A stretch of DNA of 62,835 nucleotides from JBCBKP01 sp038521625 (GCA_038521625.1 JBCBKP010000020.1:1-62835), one strand, 5' to 3'. Positions 17,433-27,071 are shown, counted from the stretch's first letter. Numbers and translations: made by a program. Notes: a model not told the origin generated them from the letters alone.

Positions 17433-17684
17433 CTAGCGCTCCGCGATCACGCCGAGACGAACGAGAAATCGCTCGGCGTCGTCCAGTTCAGCGTCGGAGA
17501 AGTCGCACGCGCAGGGGGTCGGCCCGGTCCGGCAGAGCAGCTCCGGCAGCAGCCCCGGAACACCCGTTCGCCGCGCATGCGCGCAGACGATCGCGTAGTA
17601 GGCCGCAGAAGCGGCCCGACACGCGCGATTGATCCGGTCCTGGTCAAGCCGATCCGACTCTCCGCGCTGTTTGCCGTCGCTCAT
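17433..17684 (-). CDS. Small hypothetical protein
   Basis: An 83-residue cytoplasmic-looking protein starting at ATG 17684. It is helical, with a cysteine-containing middle (CRTGPTPCACDFSD) and a C-terminal acidic helix (DAELDDAERFLVRLGV). The longer frame to 17879 has poor composition upstream. Not recognised; could be spurious, but codon use fits the neighbourhood. Confidence 0.45.
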   Translation of the reverse strand: MSDGKQRGESDRLDQDRINRACRAASAAYYAIVCAHARRTGVPGLLPELLCRTGPTPCACDFSDAELDDAERFLVRLGVIAER

Positions 17685-17925
17685 CGCGCTCTCCGCCCGC
17701 GCGGCGCTCAGTCCGCGCTGATCTCTGCCGCCAATGACCCAGCGGCGGAGACTGGCGGTTCGGTCGATCTCGCCAAGGCCAGTTGCTCCGCCGCCGAGCC
17801 AGGGGATCCGTCCGACGAGCGTCTCGCGCCCGCCATCTCTCCTCGACGGCAGATTACTGAGATTGAGACTCAGTCGCAACTAGATTGGATTGGATGGCTC
17901 TCGCCCCGCGCGTGCCCAGCGGTCC

Positions 17926-18321
17926 TCAGCCGGCCGTCCGCTCGGCGACGCCGTGCCGCCCGTAGTCGACGGTCAGGCTGAGCCCGTCGCCATCATCGAT
18001 CTGGAGCGTGAAGCCGCCCCCCCCGTTCTGGTACTGCACCGAACGGGTCGGGCGATACCGCCGCGTCCGCCCGACCGGCTGGGCCTCGACGAGCCCCTGC
18101 TTGCGTAGCACGGCGAGCGCATGGCTCACGACCGAGCGGTCGAGCTCGAGCTCTCGGGCGATGTGGGTGACGTCCGCCTCGCCCGCGATCGCGAGCATCA
18201 GCAGCACCTCGAGCCTGGTCTTGCTCAGCGCCCCGCTCGCCGCCTCATAGACGCGGTCGGCGCAGGTCGAGATCAGGTCAGGCTGGAAGGATCGGTTTGT
18301 TTGTGTTTTGTTCTCTTGCAC
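17926..18321 (-). CDS. Winged-helix transcriptional regulator (ArsR-like)
   Basis: A 131-residue protein starting with GTG 18321, 9 nt after AGGAG. The core winged helix covers residues 25-90 (SKTRLEVLLMLAIAGEADVTHIARELELDRSVVSHALAVL with recognition helix SVVSHALAVLRKQG and wing VEAQPVGRTRRYRPT). The C-terminal 40 residues are strands (FTLQIDDGDGLSLTVDYG). No metal-binding ELHVCDL box is visible, so the signal is unknown. A perfect 12-bp palindrome overlaps its leader and could be an autoregulatory site. Confidence 0.75.
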   Translation of the reverse strand: MQENKTQTNRSFQPDLISTCADRVYEAASGALSKTRLEVLLMLAIAGEADVTHIARELELDRSVVSHALAVLRKQGLVEAQPVGRTRRYRPTRSVQYQNGGGGFTLQIDDGDGLSLTVDYGRHGVAERTAG

Positions 18322-18328
18322 GGTCGTG

Positions 18329-18340
18329 GCTCCTAGGAGC
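18329..18340. promoter_or_regulatory. 12-bp perfect palindrome in the regulator leader
   Basis: GCTCCTAGGAGC reads the same on both strands, 8 bases upstream of the GTG start at 18321, and contains the Shine-Dalgarno AGGAG. It could be an operator or could fold and hide the ribosome site. The 300-base stretch 18322-18623 holds no gene otherwise. Confidence 0.35.
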
Positions 18341-18574
18341 ACTATCCGTCCGCGCAAGCGGCCCGCCAGCGGCCGCCATCGATTGCCTCGGGCGCGCTCC
18401 GGGCGCGCCCGCACAACCGATCCCACTTGCCTTCCTAGGGCCGATACGTCGGCCCAGCCCGCAATGATTCCCCAAATTGGAGCCGAGACAAGCCTTCGAC
18501 TGCACAATCAAACCACGAACAGACACAAGTATGCGCATCCAGAATCGGGGGGCACACCCCGCAAAATGAAACAC

Positions 18575-18591
18575 GGGGCGCCCGGCGCCCC
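18575..18591 (-). terminator. GC-rich terminator hairpin
   Basis: GGGGCGC and GCGCCCC pair around a 3-base loop, 33 bases past the stop of the sorting-tail gene ending at 18624. Confidence 0.5.
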
Positions 18592-18623
18592 GCGGTCGAT
18601 CGATCGAGGATGGAAGATCCGGC

Positions 18624-19238
18624 TCAGCGGCGGCGGCGCGTCGCGGCCAGCCCGACGAGGCCCAGCGCGGCGGTCGCGCCCGGGGCCGGGGTCACGCCGA
18701 ACTCGAAGGTGTACGGGCTGAACTGCGGGCCGGTCTGCTGGACCACAAAGGTGTAAGTCCCGGGGCCGAGGTTGCCCGAGAAGCCGATGCCAACGCCGCT
18801 GACCGGCGTCCCGAAATCGGGGAGAAGCTCGACGTTCGTGGGGCCGATGAGCACCGAGCCGAGGATCAGATTGAGGTCGCCGACGGTGCCGCTGAGCCCC
18901 GAGGGGTTCTGGCCGGTGCCGCCCTCGAAGATCGCCGCGAAGCCGGTGTTGCCCGACGGGTAGTCGGTCAAGACGATCGACTCGAGCTCCTGGCCGGCGC
19001 CGATCGTGAAGTTGAAGAAGTCGCGGTCGCCGGTGCCGTCGCCGCCGCTGAAGGACGAGAGATTCGAGCTGACCACGTCGCCGGAGACGCTGTTGGTGCC
19101 GGCGTTGAAGCTCAAGAACGTCGGGGCGTCCGGGTTATCGGAGAAATCTCCGAGCCCGGCCTCGCTGAACGTCGTCGTCTGCGCGGCCGCCGAGCCCGCC
19201 GCCAGGGCGATGCTGAACGCGATCGTCATGGACTGCAT
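18624..19238 (-). CDS. Secreted protein with C-terminal sorting tail (PAPGA-TM-RRRR)
   Basis: A 204-residue exported protein. Signal peptide MQSMTIAFSIALAAGSAAAQ, then a strand-rich body with Asp/Gly/Asn content (SFSGGDGTGDRDFFNFTIG), resembling pre-peptidase C-terminal or DVUA-type beta domains. The C-terminus TPAPGATAALGLVGLAATRRRR has the three-part plan of PEP-CTERM-type sorting signals: short Pro motif, hydrophobic stretch, Arg cluster. It is probably sorted to the cell surface; no exosortase gene is in the window. Confidence 0.75.
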   Translation of the reverse strand: MQSMTIAFSIALAAGSAAAQTTTFSEAGLGDFSDNPDAPTFLSFNAGTNSVSGDVVSSNLSSFSGGDGTGDRDFFNFTIGAGQELESIVLTDYPSGNTGFAAIFEGGTGQNPSGLSGTVGDLNLILGSVLIGPTNVELLPDFGTPVSGVGIGFSGNLGPGTYTFVVQQTGPQFSPYTFEFGVTPAPGATAALGLVGLAATRRRR

Positions 19239-19412
19239 GTGCTTGTTCTCCGTGCTCTCTGGGATTCTCCGGCGGGACCGACCGCGCCGACCAGTCCCGT
19301 CAGACAAGGTGCACCAAGACCTGTGGCGCCGCGAGGATTCTGAGAATTCCAGGCGTCTGGCGTGAAGAAAGACTCACGCGCGAGGCCAGAACGCGCAACC
19401 GATTGATTGCAA

Positions 19413-20384
19413 TCAGGATGCGCGATCGCGCCGGAGCTCGTTTTCTCGGATCTGGGTTTGGCGCACGCGCGCGGCGAAGCGGCGAACCGGTGGGAAGATG
19501 GTGAAGAGCGGCACGGTGACGAAGAACCGGGGCTGCGGGGTCCGCAGGGCCAGCGGGAGCGCGGCGAGGTAGAGCTTCGCGACCCAGAGATGGTCGCCGT
19601 TGGCGGCGAGGCGATAGCAGATCGCGCTGACCACGCTCAGGAGGATCTGACCACGATCGCGGGCCCGGGCGTTGCCGCCCGGGTACTCCCCTTGGCGCTC
19701 GGCCTCCAGGATCATCAGTCCGCCGTCGTAGGCGAGGCGGAGGTTGGTGGTGGCCTGCGACTCGTGCAGGCGGCGCCAGATCAGCGGCGGCTCGACGATC
19801 GTCACGACGGTGCCCGCATCGCCGAGTTTGAGCCACAGGTCGAGCTCCTCGGCGTGGGCACGCGTCTCGCGCCAGCCTCCGACGCTCTCGACCGTCGCGC
19901 GCCGAAGGAACGCGGACGAGGGGAAGACCCAGCTCCGCGCCTCGAGGTAGTCGCGGCGCTCGCGGATGATCGGGTCGGTCGGGTTTGAGTCGTCGATCGC
20001 CCCTGGGTCGCTGAAGTTCTCGGCCTTGGTCGCGATCATCACGGCGCCCGGATGGCCCTCGGCGACGCTCCGCACGATCTCCAGGCCCCCGCTCCGGACC
20101 AGATCGTCCGCATCGAGGAAGAGGATCCACTCGCCGCGGGCCCTCGACATGCCGTGATTCCGGGCGACCGACTGGCCGGCGTTTTCCTGGCGGAGCAGCA
20201 TGACCCGGTCGCCGAAGGCCTCGACCGCCTCGGCCGACCCGTCGGTCGAGCCATCGTCGACCACGATCACCTCGACCTGATCGGGCCCGGCCTGATCGAT
20301 CACCGAGCGGATCGTGGCGCCGACCAGATCGGCGCCGTTGTAGCACGGGATGACAACGCTGAGCCAGGGCTTCATGTCGTCCAT
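19413..20384 (-). CDS. Glycosyltransferase family 2
   Basis: About 323 residues. GT-A fold motifs: SVVIPCYNGADLV at residue 8, VVDDGSTDGS near 40, ENAGQSVARNHG near 70, and the metal-binding LFLDADD near 90. WVFPSSAFLRR and GGWRETRAHAEELDLWLKL near 165-190 are typical of the acceptor part. The last 50 residues hold a hydrophobic amphipathic region (FFVTVPLFTIFPPVRRF). ATG 20384 was chosen for GGAG 6 nt upstream; ATG 20396 and 20375 are alternatives. Acceptor unknown; likely surface polysaccharide. Confidence 0.85.
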   Translation of the reverse strand: MDDMKPWLSVVIPCYNGADLVGATIRSVIDQAGPDQVEVIVVDDGSTDGSAEAVEAFGDRVMLLRQENAGQSVARNHGMSRARGEWILFLDADDLVRSGGLEIVRSVAEGHPGAVMIATKAENFSDPGAIDDSNPTDPIIRERRDYLEARSWVFPSSAFLRRATVESVGGWRETRAHAEELDLWLKLGDAGTVVTIVEPPLIWRRLHESQATTNLRLAYDGGLMILEAERQGEYPGGNARARDRGQILLSVVSAICYRLAANGDHLWVAKLYLAALPLALRTPQPRFFVTVPLFTIFPPVRRFAARVRQTQIRENELRRDRAS

Positions 20385-20545
20385 TGTGTGCTCCATCGTC
20401 TCCGGGCGACGTCGCGGATCGGTTCGAAGGGTCCGATCGGTTCGAACGAGCGGCACCGTAGATCCCCCGGGGCGAGGATCTCGCGATCACCACCGGGATC
20501 GTGTGGGGTTGCTATAGGCTGCGCGGGCACAGGGAGGGCCCGTTC

Positions 20546-21124
20546 TTGGCCGAGACTCAGCTGACAGCACTGCTCGGGCAGGCTTCCGCGGGCGACCGCG
20601 AGGCCATGAACGCCGCGTACGAGCTGGTCGAGGGGGAGCTGCGTCGGCTGGCCGCCGGGATGCTCGCCCGAGAGCGCGCCGGGCACACGCTCCAGCCGAC
20701 GGCCCTGGTCAGCGAGGCGGCGATCAAGCTTCTCGACCAGCGGGCGGACTGGTCGAATCGGGACCAGTTCTTCGCGTTCGCGGCGACGGCCATGCGGCGG
20801 ATCCTGGTCGACCACGCCCGGGCGCGGCGGGCCGCGAAGCGCGGCGGCGGCGAGCCGGCGGGCTCGCTCCCGGACGAGATCGCCGGTCGGGCCGAGATTT
20901 CTCCCGAGGATGTCCTGGCGCTGGACGAGCTTCTGACGCGTCTCGAAGCGTTGGACGAGCGCAAGGCCCGCGTCGTCGAGCTGCGGTACTTCGCGGGGCT
21001 CGACGAGAACCGTGTCGCCGAGGTCCTCGGCGTCTCCCGGTCGACCGTCTCGGCGGACTGGACGTTCGCGAAGGCTTGGCTGGCCTTGCGCCTGCATGAG
21101 AAGGACTCGGGCGATGCCGGGTGA
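20546..21124 (+). CDS. ECF-type RNA polymerase sigma factor (planctomycetal TIGR02999-like)
   Basis: About 192 residues. Region 2 includes LQPTALVSEAAIKLLDQ and FFAFAATAMRRILVDHARAR. Region 4 has KARVVELRYFAGLDENRVAEVLGVSRSTVSADW, with the helix-turn-helix at residues 145-170. These fit the sigma group that in planctomycetes sits beside Ser/Thr kinases. No ATG fits; TTG 20546 has GGGAGG 8 nt upstream, and the frame is open back to 20501. No anti-sigma factor is adjacent; the overlapping kinase gene may take that place. Confidence 0.85.
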   Translation: MAETQLTALLGQASAGDREAMNAAYELVEGELRRLAAGMLARERAGHTLQPTALVSEAAIKLLDQRADWSNRDQFFAFAATAMRRILVDHARARRAAKRGGGEPAGSLPDEIAGRAEISPEDVLALDELLTRLEALDERKARVVELRYFAGLDENRVAEVLGVSRSTVSADWTFAKAWLALRLHEKDSGDAG

Positions 21125-23612
21125 CGAGAGCGAGAGCCGGGCGTTCTTCCGGCGTGTCGAGGACGCGTTCGCGGAGGCGAGCCCGCTCTCGGCCGACGCC
21201 GCGCGCGCATTCCTCGAGCGCCTGCGGGCGGAGGATCCCGCGATCGCGGACGAGGTCGCGCGGATGCTGGAGACCTCGGCGCCGGGGGACGAATCGGCGC
21301 CGTTCTCGGGCCTGCTCGGCTCGGCCCGCGCGATGCACGCCGGGCCCGTGACGATCGGCGCGGGGTCGCGGCTGGGTCCGTACGAGATCGTCCGCCACCT
21401 CGGTTCCGGCGGTTTCGGTGACGTCTACCTGGCCGAGCAGCGAGAGCCGATCGAGCGTCGGGTGGCGGTCAAGCTGGCGCGGTCGCTCCAGAACACCGAG
21501 GCCGTGCTCGCGCGGTTCGAGCGTGAGCGTCACGCGCTCACACTGATGGACCACCCCGGGATCGCGCGCGTGCTCGACGCGGGGCTGACCGAGGGCGGCC
21601 GCCCGTACTTCGTGATGGAGTACGTCGACGGACGGGCGATCGACCGGTACTGCGAGCTGCACGGGCTCGGCGTCGCGGACCGCGTCGAGCTACTGATCTC
21701 GACCGCGCGGGCGCTGCACCACGCCCACCAGAAGGGCGTGATCCACCGCGACCTGAAGCCGTCGAACATCCTGGTGACCGAGATCGACGGGCGGCCGACG
21801 CCGAAGATCATCGACTTCGGCATCGCGGCGCCCGCGGAGCCCGGCTCGCTGCTGCGCGAGGGCCTGACCGCCGAGGGCCTGATCATCGGCACGCCCGAGT
21901 TCATGTCGCCCGAGCAGGCCGGCGGGCGGGCGATCGACACGCGGAGCGACCTGTATTCGCTGGGCGTGCTCGCGTACACGCTGCTCGCGGGTTCGCCGCC
22001 GATCCGGGCGAAGACGCTGCGGCACGCGGCGTTGCACGAGGTGCTGCGCGTGATCCAGGAGGTCGAGCCGCCGCGGCCGAGCGCCCGCGCCCGCGAGCTG
22101 ACCGCCGAGAGCAGCGAAGACAAGACCGCGCCCGCGACCCGCCCCACCGTCGAACGCCGCTCGGCCGAGCTCCGCGGCGATCTGGATTGGATCGTGATGC
22201 GGGCGCTCGAGAAGGACCCGGACCGCCGGTACAGCTCGGTCGCCGCGTTCGCCGCCGACCTCGAGCGTCACCGCTCCGGGCTGGCGGTCGAGGCGGGCCC
22301 CGCGAGCGCCTCCTACCGGTTCCGGAAGTTCGCGTCTCGGCACCGCGGCGCGCTGGCCGCCGCGGGCGTGGCCGTCCTCGCGCTGCTCGCCGGCAGCGCC
22401 GCGGCGACCATCGGCTTCGTGCGCGCGACGCGGGCGCTCGAGCTGGCCGAACGCCGGCAGCGCGTGACCGAGGCGGTGAACGCGTTCTTCAACGACCAGG
22501 TGCTCGCCGCCGCGGATCCGTACACGGACCCGGACCCCGACACGACGATCGTCGAGGCCCTCGAGCGGGCGCTCGAGAACATCGAGGGCCGGTTCGGGAG
22601 CGAGCCCGCGGTCGAGGGCAACATCCGGCTCAGCGCGGGACGGACGCTGACGAACCTGGGGCGGAACGAGGCCGGCGAAGAGCAGTTGCGTCGCGCACTC
22701 GAGCTCCTCGAGTCGTCCGAGGACGCGACCGAGCTCGACCGGACCCGGGCTCGGCTGAGGCTGGGCCGTAACCTCGGCGAGCGCGGCGCGTACGACGAAT
22801 CGCGAGCGCTGCTCGAGCGCGCGGTCGAGAGCTACGAGCGTCTGCTCGGGCGGGACGCCTTCGAGACGCAGGACGCGCGGGGCACGCTCGTCCTCACGAT
22901 GCTCGACCAGGCCGACTTCGAGGCGGCCCGCCCGCACTCGGAGCTGCTGGTCAGCGGCGTAGACGACGGGACCATCGCGACCGACCGACTCGCCGTCAGC
23001 GCCCTCGGCAACGCCGGTTCGCTGGCGTACAAGTCCGGCGACGTCGAGGGCGCGGTGCCCTACTACGAGCGAATGATCGAGCTCGCCGAAGAGCACCTCG
23101 GCCCGGATCACCCGGAGACCTCGTCGGGCATCGCGAGCCTGGCCCTGATCACGCAGCGCCTCGGTGACTTCGACCGGGCGATCCCGCTGCACGAGCGCTC
23201 GATCGAGATCAGCAACCGCACGCTCGGCGTCGATCACCCTTACACGCTCACGTCCCGGAACAACTACGCGATGATGCTCTCGTCGATGGGCCGCCACGAG
23301 GAGGCCGACGAGCGCATGAAAGAGATCCTGCGGATCCGGGTCGAGACGCTCGGCGAGACGCACCCGGACACGATGGTCTCGCTGGCGATGACCGCGCGCA
23401 ACCTGGGCCGCATGGGACGCTTCGACGAGGCCGAGCGTCTCGCCCTCCGAGCCCACGAGCTGTTTCTCGAGCATCTCGGGGCGGATCACCCCTATACCGC
23501 GATCGCCCGTGGCGTCGTCGCCCGGATCTACGAGGCCGCGGGGCGCGAGGAGGACGCGGCGCTGTGGGACTCGGACGCGCCGATCACGACCGGAGCGGAC
23601 GCCGGCGGCTGA
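21114..23612 (+). CDS. Ser/Thr protein kinase with transmembrane helix and TPR repeats
   Basis: An 832-residue membrane kinase whose ATG overlaps the sigma gene by 11 bases. Residues 80-350 are a Hanks kinase: GSGGFGDVY, VAVKLA, HRDLKPSNIL, IIDFG, and SPEQ in the APE position, so all catalytic residues are present. One membrane helix lies near 415 (LAAAGVAVLALLAGSAAATIG). Residues 480-820 hold TPR units of the long NPHP/kinesin-light-chain type (LGPDHPETSSGIASLALI, LGVDHPYTLTSRNNYA, LGETHPDTMVSLAMTAR). The TPR part is outside the membrane. Likely relays an envelope signal to its sigma factor by phosphorylation. Confidence 0.9.
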   Translation: MPGDESESRAFFRRVEDAFAEASPLSADAARAFLERLRAEDPAIADEVARMLETSAPGDESAPFSGLLGSARAMHAGPVTIGAGSRLGPYEIVRHLGSGGFGDVYLAEQREPIERRVAVKLARSLQNTEAVLARFERERHALTLMDHPGIARVLDAGLTEGGRPYFVMEYVDGRAIDRYCELHGLGVADRVELLISTARALHHAHQKGVIHRDLKPSNILVTEIDGRPTPKIIDFGIAAPAEPGSLLREGLTAEGLIIGTPEFMSPEQAGGRAIDTRSDLYSLGVLAYTLLAGSPPIRAKTLRHAALHEVLRVIQEVEPPRPSARARELTAESSEDKTAPATRPTVERRSAELRGDLDWIVMRALEKDPDRRYSSVAAFAADLERHRSGLAVEAGPASASYRFRKFASRHRGALAAAGVAVLALLAGSAAATIGFVRATRALELAERRQRVTEAVNAFFNDQVLAAADPYTDPDPDTTIVEALERALENIEGRFGSEPAVEGNIRLSAGRTLTNLGRNEAGEEQLRRALELLESSEDATELDRTRARLRLGRNLGERGAYDESRALLERAVESYERLLGRDAFETQDARGTLVLTMLDQADFEAARPHSELLVSGVDDGTIATDRLAVSALGNAGSLAYKSGDVEGAVPYYERMIELAEEHLGPDHPETSSGIASLALITQRLGDFDRAIPLHERSIEISNRTLGVDHPYTLTSRNNYAMMLSSMGRHEEADERMKEILRIRVETLGETHPDTMVSLAMTARNLGRMGRFDEAERLALRAHELFLEHLGADHPYTAIARGVVARIYEAAGREEDAALWDSDAPITTGADAGG

Positions 23613-23622
23613 CGAGCGAGTC

Positions 23623-23781
23623 TCACGGCTTGCGCGAGCGGGGCTGGTCGTCGAACAGCATCCGCAGCGGCGGCGTATCGAGGTCGTCGTACTGCCCGGT
23701 CGAGACGCAGCGGATGAAGCCCCAGACGAACAGCCCGGCGAGCGCGAGGGCGATGGGCAGCATGATCAGGATCACCGACAT
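23623..23781 (-). CDS. ccoS: cbb3 oxidase assembly protein CcoS
   Basis: A 52-residue single-pass protein (ILIMLPIALALAGLFVWGFI) followed by the family motif GQYDDLDTPPLRML. CcoS is needed to insert heme b and copper in cbb3 oxidase. It overlaps ccoI by 10 bases and is the last gene of the oxidase operon. Confidence 0.9.
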   Translation of the reverse strand: MSVILIMLPIALALAGLFVWGFIRCVSTGQYDDLDTPPLRMLFDDQPRSRKP

Positions 23782-26240
23782 GGCTTGTCCCCTCCGCCGG
23801 CGGTCGCCGCGATGGCGACGACCGTGAGCGAGCTGAGCGGCATCAGCACCGCGGCCGCGATCGGGTGGATCGCCCCCGCCATCGCGAGGCCCGCGGCGAT
23901 CACGTTGTAACCGAGCGAGAACACGATGCACAGGCGGATCCGACGCATCGCGCGACGCGAGGTCTCGAGTAGGTCGGAGACCGCCGCGAGCCCGCCCGAC
24001 TGGATCGAGACGTCCGCCGCCTCGAGGCAGGCCTCGGCGCCGCCCTCGACGCCGACCCCGACGTCGGCGGCGGCCAGCGCTCCCGCGTCGTTCACGCCGT
24101 CGCCGACCATCACCACCCGCTGTCCCCGCTCACGTGCCGCCCGGACCCGATCCATCTTTTGCTCCGGGCCGACGCGCCCGTGCGCCGCGCCGGCCGCGAT
24201 ACCCAGCTCCTCGGCGAGCGCGCGGACCGCGCGCGGGTCGTCACCAGAGAGCAGCTCGATCTGCCAGCCGTCGCGGCGCAGCCGGTCGAGAAGCGGCGCG
24301 GCGTCGTCGCGGATCTCGGCCCGGAGTGACACGGCGCCGGCGGTCCGGCCGTTCTCGGCGATGAGGACCGGCGTGCGGCCGAGGCGCGCCTGCGCCTCGC
24401 CCCATCCCTCGGTGACGTCGTCGACCTCGACGCCGCGGTCGCGGAGATGCTGGGGCGTGCCGACGATCACCTCGTGACCGTCGATGCGTGCCTCGATCCC
24501 GGCGCCGTGCGTGGTGCGCATGTCGGCGGCGTCGTGGTCGCCGACCGGGCCGGAGTCCGCGATCGCGCGGGCGATCGGGTGCGTGGAGCCGCGCTCGATC
24601 GCGCGGACGCGCCGCCGGGTCGGCTCGGGCACGGTCCACTCGGCGACCTCGAACCGCCCGGTGGTCAGCGTGCCGGTCTTATCGAGGAAGATCGTGCCGG
24701 GTCGGGCGAGCCCTTCGATCGGCGAGCCGCCCTTGACGAGCACGCCGCGGTGCGCGAGTCGCCCGACCGCCGCCGACAGCACGAGCGGTGTCGCGAGGCC
24801 GAGCGCGCACGGGCACGTCACGATGAGCAGGGCGATGCCGTGCTCGATCGCCGTGCCCGGATCGATCGTCGCCCAGAGCGCCGCGGTGGCGACCGCGAGC
24901 GTGGCGACGATGACGACGAACCAGCCGGCGAGCCGGTCGGCGAGGTGCACGACCGGGGCTTTCCGCTCGATCGCATCGGAGACCAGACGCATCAGCCGGG
25001 CCGCCCGCGTGTCGTCGGCGGAAGCTGTCGCCTCGATCCGGATCGTCGACGTGAGGTTCACGGCGCCGGCCCAGACGTCATCGCCCCGGGCGACCCGGAC
25101 CGCGGCGGCCTCGCCCGTGAGGATCGCCTGATCGACCTCGGTCTCGCCCGCGGCGATCCGTCCGTCGATCGGGATGGTCTCGCCGGCGAGGATCTCGAGC
25201 GTGTCGCCCGGCGCGACCGAGTCGATCGGCACCATCTCCGCGGCGCCCGAGGCGGGCACGCGTCGCGCCCGCTGGGGCATGATCGTCAGCAGCAAGTCGA
25301 TCGACTGCGCGGCGCGGCGCTGCTGCTGCGACTGCAGGAACCGCCCGGCGAGCAGCAGGAAGACGAGCGCGGCGAGCGAGTCGAAGTAGATCTCGCCGGT
25401 TCCGCGCACGGTGTTCGCGAGGCCCCAGGCGCCGCCGACGGCGAGCGCCAGGGCGATCGGCAGGTCGAGGTGCGCGGTGCGCGTCCGCAGGGCGCCGTGC
25501 GCACCGCGGAAGAACGTCCGCCCGGGCCAGGCGAGCGTGAGGATCCCCAGGACCGCCGAGACCCAGCGGAAGAGCGTCCGGAAGACCGGCTCGATGCCCT
25601 CGAAGACGCCCGCGTAGAGCGCGACCGAGACGATCATGATGTTGCCGGCGAGCGCCCCCGCGACGCCGATCCGGATGAGCTGCCGGCGGCTGTCCGCGCG
25701 CCAGCGGGCCTCCGCGGACTCACCGCGCGGAAGGCTGACGGGGTAGCCGATCGCGTGGAGGCCCCGCGCGACCGGGGCGAGCGAGGTGACGCCCGGAGCC
25801 CAGACGACCTCGACGGTCGAGCGGCCGAAGTGGACCGAGGTCGCGAGCACGCCCGGCACGACGTGCGCAAGCCGGTCGATCAGCCAGACGCAGGCGGCGC
25901 AGTGCAGGCCCTCGAGCACGAGCGTCGCCTGGCGGCGCCCGTCCGCGTCGAGCGACGTGAAGCGCTCGGTCACCGCGTCGTCGTCGAACGCCTCGTACGC
26001 GGCCTCACGCTCCGGGACGCGCGAGCGGCTCGACTCGGCCGCGCGGCGCATCTTGTAGTAGGGGTCGAGGCCGCGGTCGTTGATGATCTCGAAGACCGCG
26101 CGGCAGCCGCCGCAACAGAACTGGTGGTCGGCCTCGGCCTCGATCAGCCCGCGCGGCACCGGCAGCCCGCAGTGCGAGCACTCGGCGGCCTCGAGCCCCG
26201 CCCCGCCGGCGGCCTGGGATGGCGCCGTGAGCACCGTCAT
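23772..26240 (-). CDS. ccoI: Copper-transporting P1B ATPase CcoI/FixI
   Basis: An 822-residue heavy-metal ATPase that exports Cu for cbb3 oxidase assembly. It has a Cys-rich N-terminus (CSHCGLPV, FCCGGCRAVFE, residues 21-50) of the type found in CcoI, then a heavy-metal-associated domain (LEGLHCAACVWLID, near 108). Eight membrane segments contain CPC (TCPCALGLATP near 475). The soluble domains have ILTGEAA, DKTGTLTTG near 515 and GDGVNDAGAL near 735. It overlaps tauE by ATGA and ccoS by 10 bases. Confidence 0.93.
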   Translation of the reverse strand: MTVLTAPSQAAGGAGLEAAECSHCGLPVPRGLIEAEADHQFCCGGCRAVFEIINDRGLDPYYKMRRAAESSRSRVPEREAAYEAFDDDAVTERFTSLDADGRRQATLVLEGLHCAACVWLIDRLAHVVPGVLATSVHFGRSTVEVVWAPGVTSLAPVARGLHAIGYPVSLPRGESAEARWRADSRRQLIRIGVAGALAGNIMIVSVALYAGVFEGIEPVFRTLFRWVSAVLGILTLAWPGRTFFRGAHGALRTRTAHLDLPIALALAVGGAWGLANTVRGTGEIYFDSLAALVFLLLAGRFLQSQQQRRAAQSIDLLLTIMPQRARRVPASGAAEMVPIDSVAPGDTLEILAGETIPIDGRIAAGETEVDQAILTGEAAAVRVARGDDVWAGAVNLTSTIRIEATASADDTRAARLMRLVSDAIERKAPVVHLADRLAGWFVVIVATLAVATAALWATIDPGTAIEHGIALLIVTCPCALGLATPLVLSAAVGRLAHRGVLVKGGSPIEGLARPGTIFLDKTGTLTTGRFEVAEWTVPEPTRRRVRAIERGSTHPIARAIADSGPVGDHDAADMRTTHGAGIEARIDGHEVIVGTPQHLRDRGVEVDDVTEGWGEAQARLGRTPVLIAENGRTAGAVSLRAEIRDDAAPLLDRLRRDGWQIELLSGDDPRAVRALAEELGIAAGAAHGRVGPEQKMDRVRAARERGQRVVMVGDGVNDAGALAAADVGVGVEGGAEACLEAADVSIQSGGLAAVSDLLETSRRAMRRIRLCIVFSLGYNVIAAGLAMAGAIHPIAAAVLMPLSSLTVVAIAATAGGGDKPCR

Positions 26241-27070
26241 TCGGACTCACCCTCGTCCGAATCGGCCTTCAGGGCGGTCGCACGCATCGTCGTGTAGTCC
26301 GGCCCGCAGCAGGGCAGCTCGTCGTGATCCAGCCCGCGGACCGCCTCGAGGCGGGCCTCGGCGGAGCCCTGCGCGAGCCCGGGCGCGACCACGGCGTCGA
26401 CGCCGACGCGCCCGAAGGCGATGACCAGGCCCATGACGACGACGATGAACGGCGCCACCTGCGGGAGCCGCCGGCGCATCGGGGCGGTCAGCGACTGCAG
26501 GCCGACGCCGACGGCGCCGAGCACCGGCACGGTGCCGAGCCAGAACGCGAGCAGCACGAGCACGCCGAGCGCCGGGCTGCCCGTCCCGGCCGCGACGACC
26601 GCGAAGGCGTAGAGCCAGCCGCAGGGAAGCAGCGGTGTGAGCACGCCGACCATCAGCGCCCGGTGCGCCGGCGCGAGCCCGAACGCCCAGCGATGCGCGG
26701 ACTCGCCGAGCCTCTTGAGCAAACGCGGCTGGCCCACCCGGCCCCGCGCCACACCGAGATTCCGGGCGATCGTGACCAGCCCGAGCACGACCATCAGCGC
26801 GCCGGCGATCATCGCGGAGGTCCGGATGTTGCTGTTCAGCGCGCCCGCGATGTCGATCGTCGCGCCGAGCGCCCCGGCCGCGCCCCCCAGCGCCGCGTAG
26901 CCGATCGCGCGCCCGAGGTGGTACGCGACGTGCAGCGACGAGCGCTTCTCCATCTTGCCGTCGGCGCCGACCGCGAATAGCACCAGCCCGCCGCACATCC
27001 CGGCGCAGTGCAGGCTCCCGAGGAGGCTCGCCGTCAGCACGGCGATCAGGATGCCGGGGGAGGCGTCCAT
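26237..27070 (-). CDS. Sulfite exporter TauE/SafE family protein (CcoH/SenC-type assembly membrane protein)
   Basis: A 277-residue protein with about six hydrophobic segments. GSLHCAGMCGGLVLF near residue 19 is the metal-binding signature of the UreH/DsbD-like branch of TauE/SafE that sits in cbb3 operons. A second conserved block is VGVLTPLLPCGWLYAF near 140. The C-terminus adds CCGPDY. Family members near ccoI are thought to take part in copper handling or oxidase assembly; sulfite transport is unlikely. Confidence 0.85.
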   Translation of the reverse strand: MDASPGILIAVLTASLLGSLHCAGMCGGLVLFAVGADGKMEKRSSLHVAYHLGRAIGYAALGGAAGALGATIDIAGALNSNIRTSAMIAGALMVVLGLVTIARNLGVARGRVGQPRLLKRLGESAHRWAFGLAPAHRALMVGVLTPLLPCGWLYAFAVVAAGTGSPALGVLVLLAFWLGTVPVLGAVGVGLQSLTAPMRRRLPQVAPFIVVVMGLVIAFGRVGVDAVVAPGLAQGSAEARLEAVRGLDHDELPCCGPDYTTMRATALKADSDEGESE

Positions 27071-27071
27071 C

